From: Streptomyces bikiniensis
GTDB lineage: Bacteria; Actinomycetota; Actinomycetes; Streptomycetales; Streptomycetaceae
Reading direction: 5' to 3'
Assembly (NCBI GenBank): GCA_000716465.1
Contig: JNWL01000031.1
Location: 1 to 64,000, forward strand
DNA length: 64,000 bases
Below are positions 63,029 to 64,000 of this stretch, piece after piece. Under the pieces are notes generated by a model that was not told where the DNA came from, did no database searches, and saw only the letters and a program-made list of their open reading frames with translations. Position 1 is the stretch's first letter, and each line of letters starts with the position of its first letter. The position numbers and the translations under genes were made by a program.

Positions 63029-64000
63029 CGGGCGCCGCCGGGCGCGGTCGACAGGTGCGCGGGGCGGATGCCGGCGGTACGCAGGGCGGGCAGGACCTCG
63101 TCCGCGCGGCGCGGGTCCACCGGCAGGGCGTGCCGGGCGAACCAGGCGGCCGGCTCCGGCGTGGGGGAGGGGTCGGTGAACGCCTCGCCCGCATAGGCGT
63201 CGAGGGGCGGGTCGTAGACGTAGCCGGTGGTGATCCGGCGCCGGGCGAGGGCGGCGACGGCCGCGTCCCGGTCCTCGACGAGCAGCGGCACCCGGAAGAG
63301 GGGCTGCGCCTCCGCGTCGGCCCCGGCGCCGGAGCCGTACTCGCCGGCCAGGAGCCGGGCGGTGCCCGCCCGGTGGGCGGCGAGGACGCCGTCGAGCCGG
63401 GCCAGCCGGCGGCCGGTGCGGCGGAGCTTGGCGGTGCCCGGCCGGAGCCGGTAGGCGTGCATGTCGACGCGGACCCAGGGGTGGAAGGGTTCGAGGGCGG
63501 GCGCGGCCGGCAGGGCCCGTTCCAGGGTGTCGGGACGGAGCGGCATGCGTATCTCCTCCCGCTCCTCCAGGCCGAGCGCCCGCAGCGCGGCGCGGGCGGC
63601 CCCGGTCAGGCGCAGTCCGCGCACGGCGGCCTCCGCGTACGGCCGCGCCAGATGGGCGAGTTCGGCGGCGGCGCGGGTCGGGTGCAGCAACACATCGCGG
63701 GCGGCGCCCAGTTCGTCGCGCAGGGCCGGGTCGGCGAGGGAGAGGAAGCCGCCGGTCCCGGCGTGGACGTGCTTGGAGAGGCTGAAGACGGACGCCTCGC
63801 CGTACGTGCCGACCGGGCGGCCGCCGGTGGTGGAGCCGATCGCGTGGGCCGCGTCCTCGATCAGCGGGATGCCGAGCCGGTCGCAGCGCTCCCGCAGCTC
63901 CGGTGCCGGGTCGGGGTTCCCGTACAGGTTGGTGGTGAGGACGGCGGACAGACCGCTCCAGACGGAGTCGGGGACGGCCGCCGCGTCGACGGAGCCGTCG
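63025..64000 (-). CDS. DegT/DnrJ/EryC1/StrS aminotransferase (partial)
   Basis: A gene cut at its 5' end by the window; the C-terminal ~325 residues are seen. It is a PLP sugar aminotransferase: LIEDAAHAIGSTTGGRPVGTYG contains the PLP-binding Asp, and VFSLSKHVHAGTGG the PLP Lys. The last ~220 residues carry ELAHLARPYAEAAVRGL and the C-terminal domain. Enzymes of this type put an amino group on a nucleotide sugar for surface glycans. No stop appears between 63025 and 64000 in this frame. Coupled to the flippase by a 4-base overlap. Confidence 0.9.
   Translation of the reverse strand, partial: DGSVDAAAVPDSVWSGLSAVLTTNLYGNPDPAPELRERCDRLGIPLIEDAAHAIGSTTGGRPVGTYGEASVFSLSKHVHAGTGGFLSLADPALRDELGAARDVLLHPTRAAAELAHLARPYAEAAVRGLRLTGAARAALRALGLEEREEIRMPLRPDTLERALPAAPALEPFHPWVRVDMHAYRLRPGTAKLRRTGRRLARLDGVLAAHRAGTARLLAGEYGSGAGADAEAQPLFRVPLLVEDRDAAVAALARRRITTGYVYDPPLDAYAGEAFTDPSPTPEPAAWFARHALPVDPRRADEVLPALRTAGIRPAHLSTAPGGAR

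Overview
The window is chromosomal DNA from a Streptomyces species. GC is very high, third positions are almost all G or C, GTG and TTG starts are frequent, and genes often overlap by four bases. The content is typical of the genus: two Rpf/LysM cell-wall hydrolases, a WhiJ-like/DUF397 pair, and a tRNA-Leu with anticodon UAA, which is bldA. From memory, the gene order follows the conserved core around SCO3070-SCO3104 of S. coelicolor. I ran no database search.

Layout: 0-6 kb holds a DUF4190-type membrane protein, divergent from a fused HTH / N6-adenine methyltransferase / specificity-like protein, then a membrane protein overlapping a TPR-carrying Ser/Thr kinase. From 6-16 kb come small regulatory and accessory genes: FKBP isomerase, DUF397 + Scr1-type regulator, an FG-GAP secreted protein, GNAT enzymes, a PadR/HAAS pair, VanZ and YfhO. 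From 16-29 kb is the growth core: SurA-like lipoprotein, MazG, a cytochrome P450, rpfC-like and rpfA (the latter behind a c-di-AMP riboswitch), eno, divIC, DUF501, Ppx/GppA, ndh and cfa. From 29-33 kb is a MacB/FtsX-type ABC exporter and then bldA.

From 33-43 kb come a DUF2079 membrane protein, a Bax-inhibitor-1 protein, a small MITE-like element, a thiolase, a GDSL hydrolase, cystathionine beta-synthase and an RpiR regulator. From 42.7-45 kb is a four-gene Roadblock/LC7 cluster; one of its genes carries the only in-frame TTA codon I found in the window, so it is a candidate target of the bldA tRNA 11 kb away. From 45-52.7 kb are an SRPBCC protein, a fold-III decarboxylase, and a histidine-degradation operon (hutU, M20 amidohydrolase, hutF, hutI). 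The M20 enzyme is the best candidate for the missing N-formylglutamate deformylase.

From 53.8 kb to the right edge is an exopolysaccharide-type locus: CelD-like acetyltransferase, family 2 glycosyltransferase, polysaccharide deacetylase, two membrane proteins, a GH26-like glycosidase, a Wzx-type flippase, and a DegT aminotransferase cut by the window end.

The observations I rate highest are the bldA/TTA link to the Roadblock cluster, the methyltransferase-specificity fusion with a substituted catalytic motif, the hut deformylase replacement, the rpfA riboswitch with a long inverted repeat upstream, and a palindromic repeat inserted in frame in hutI.
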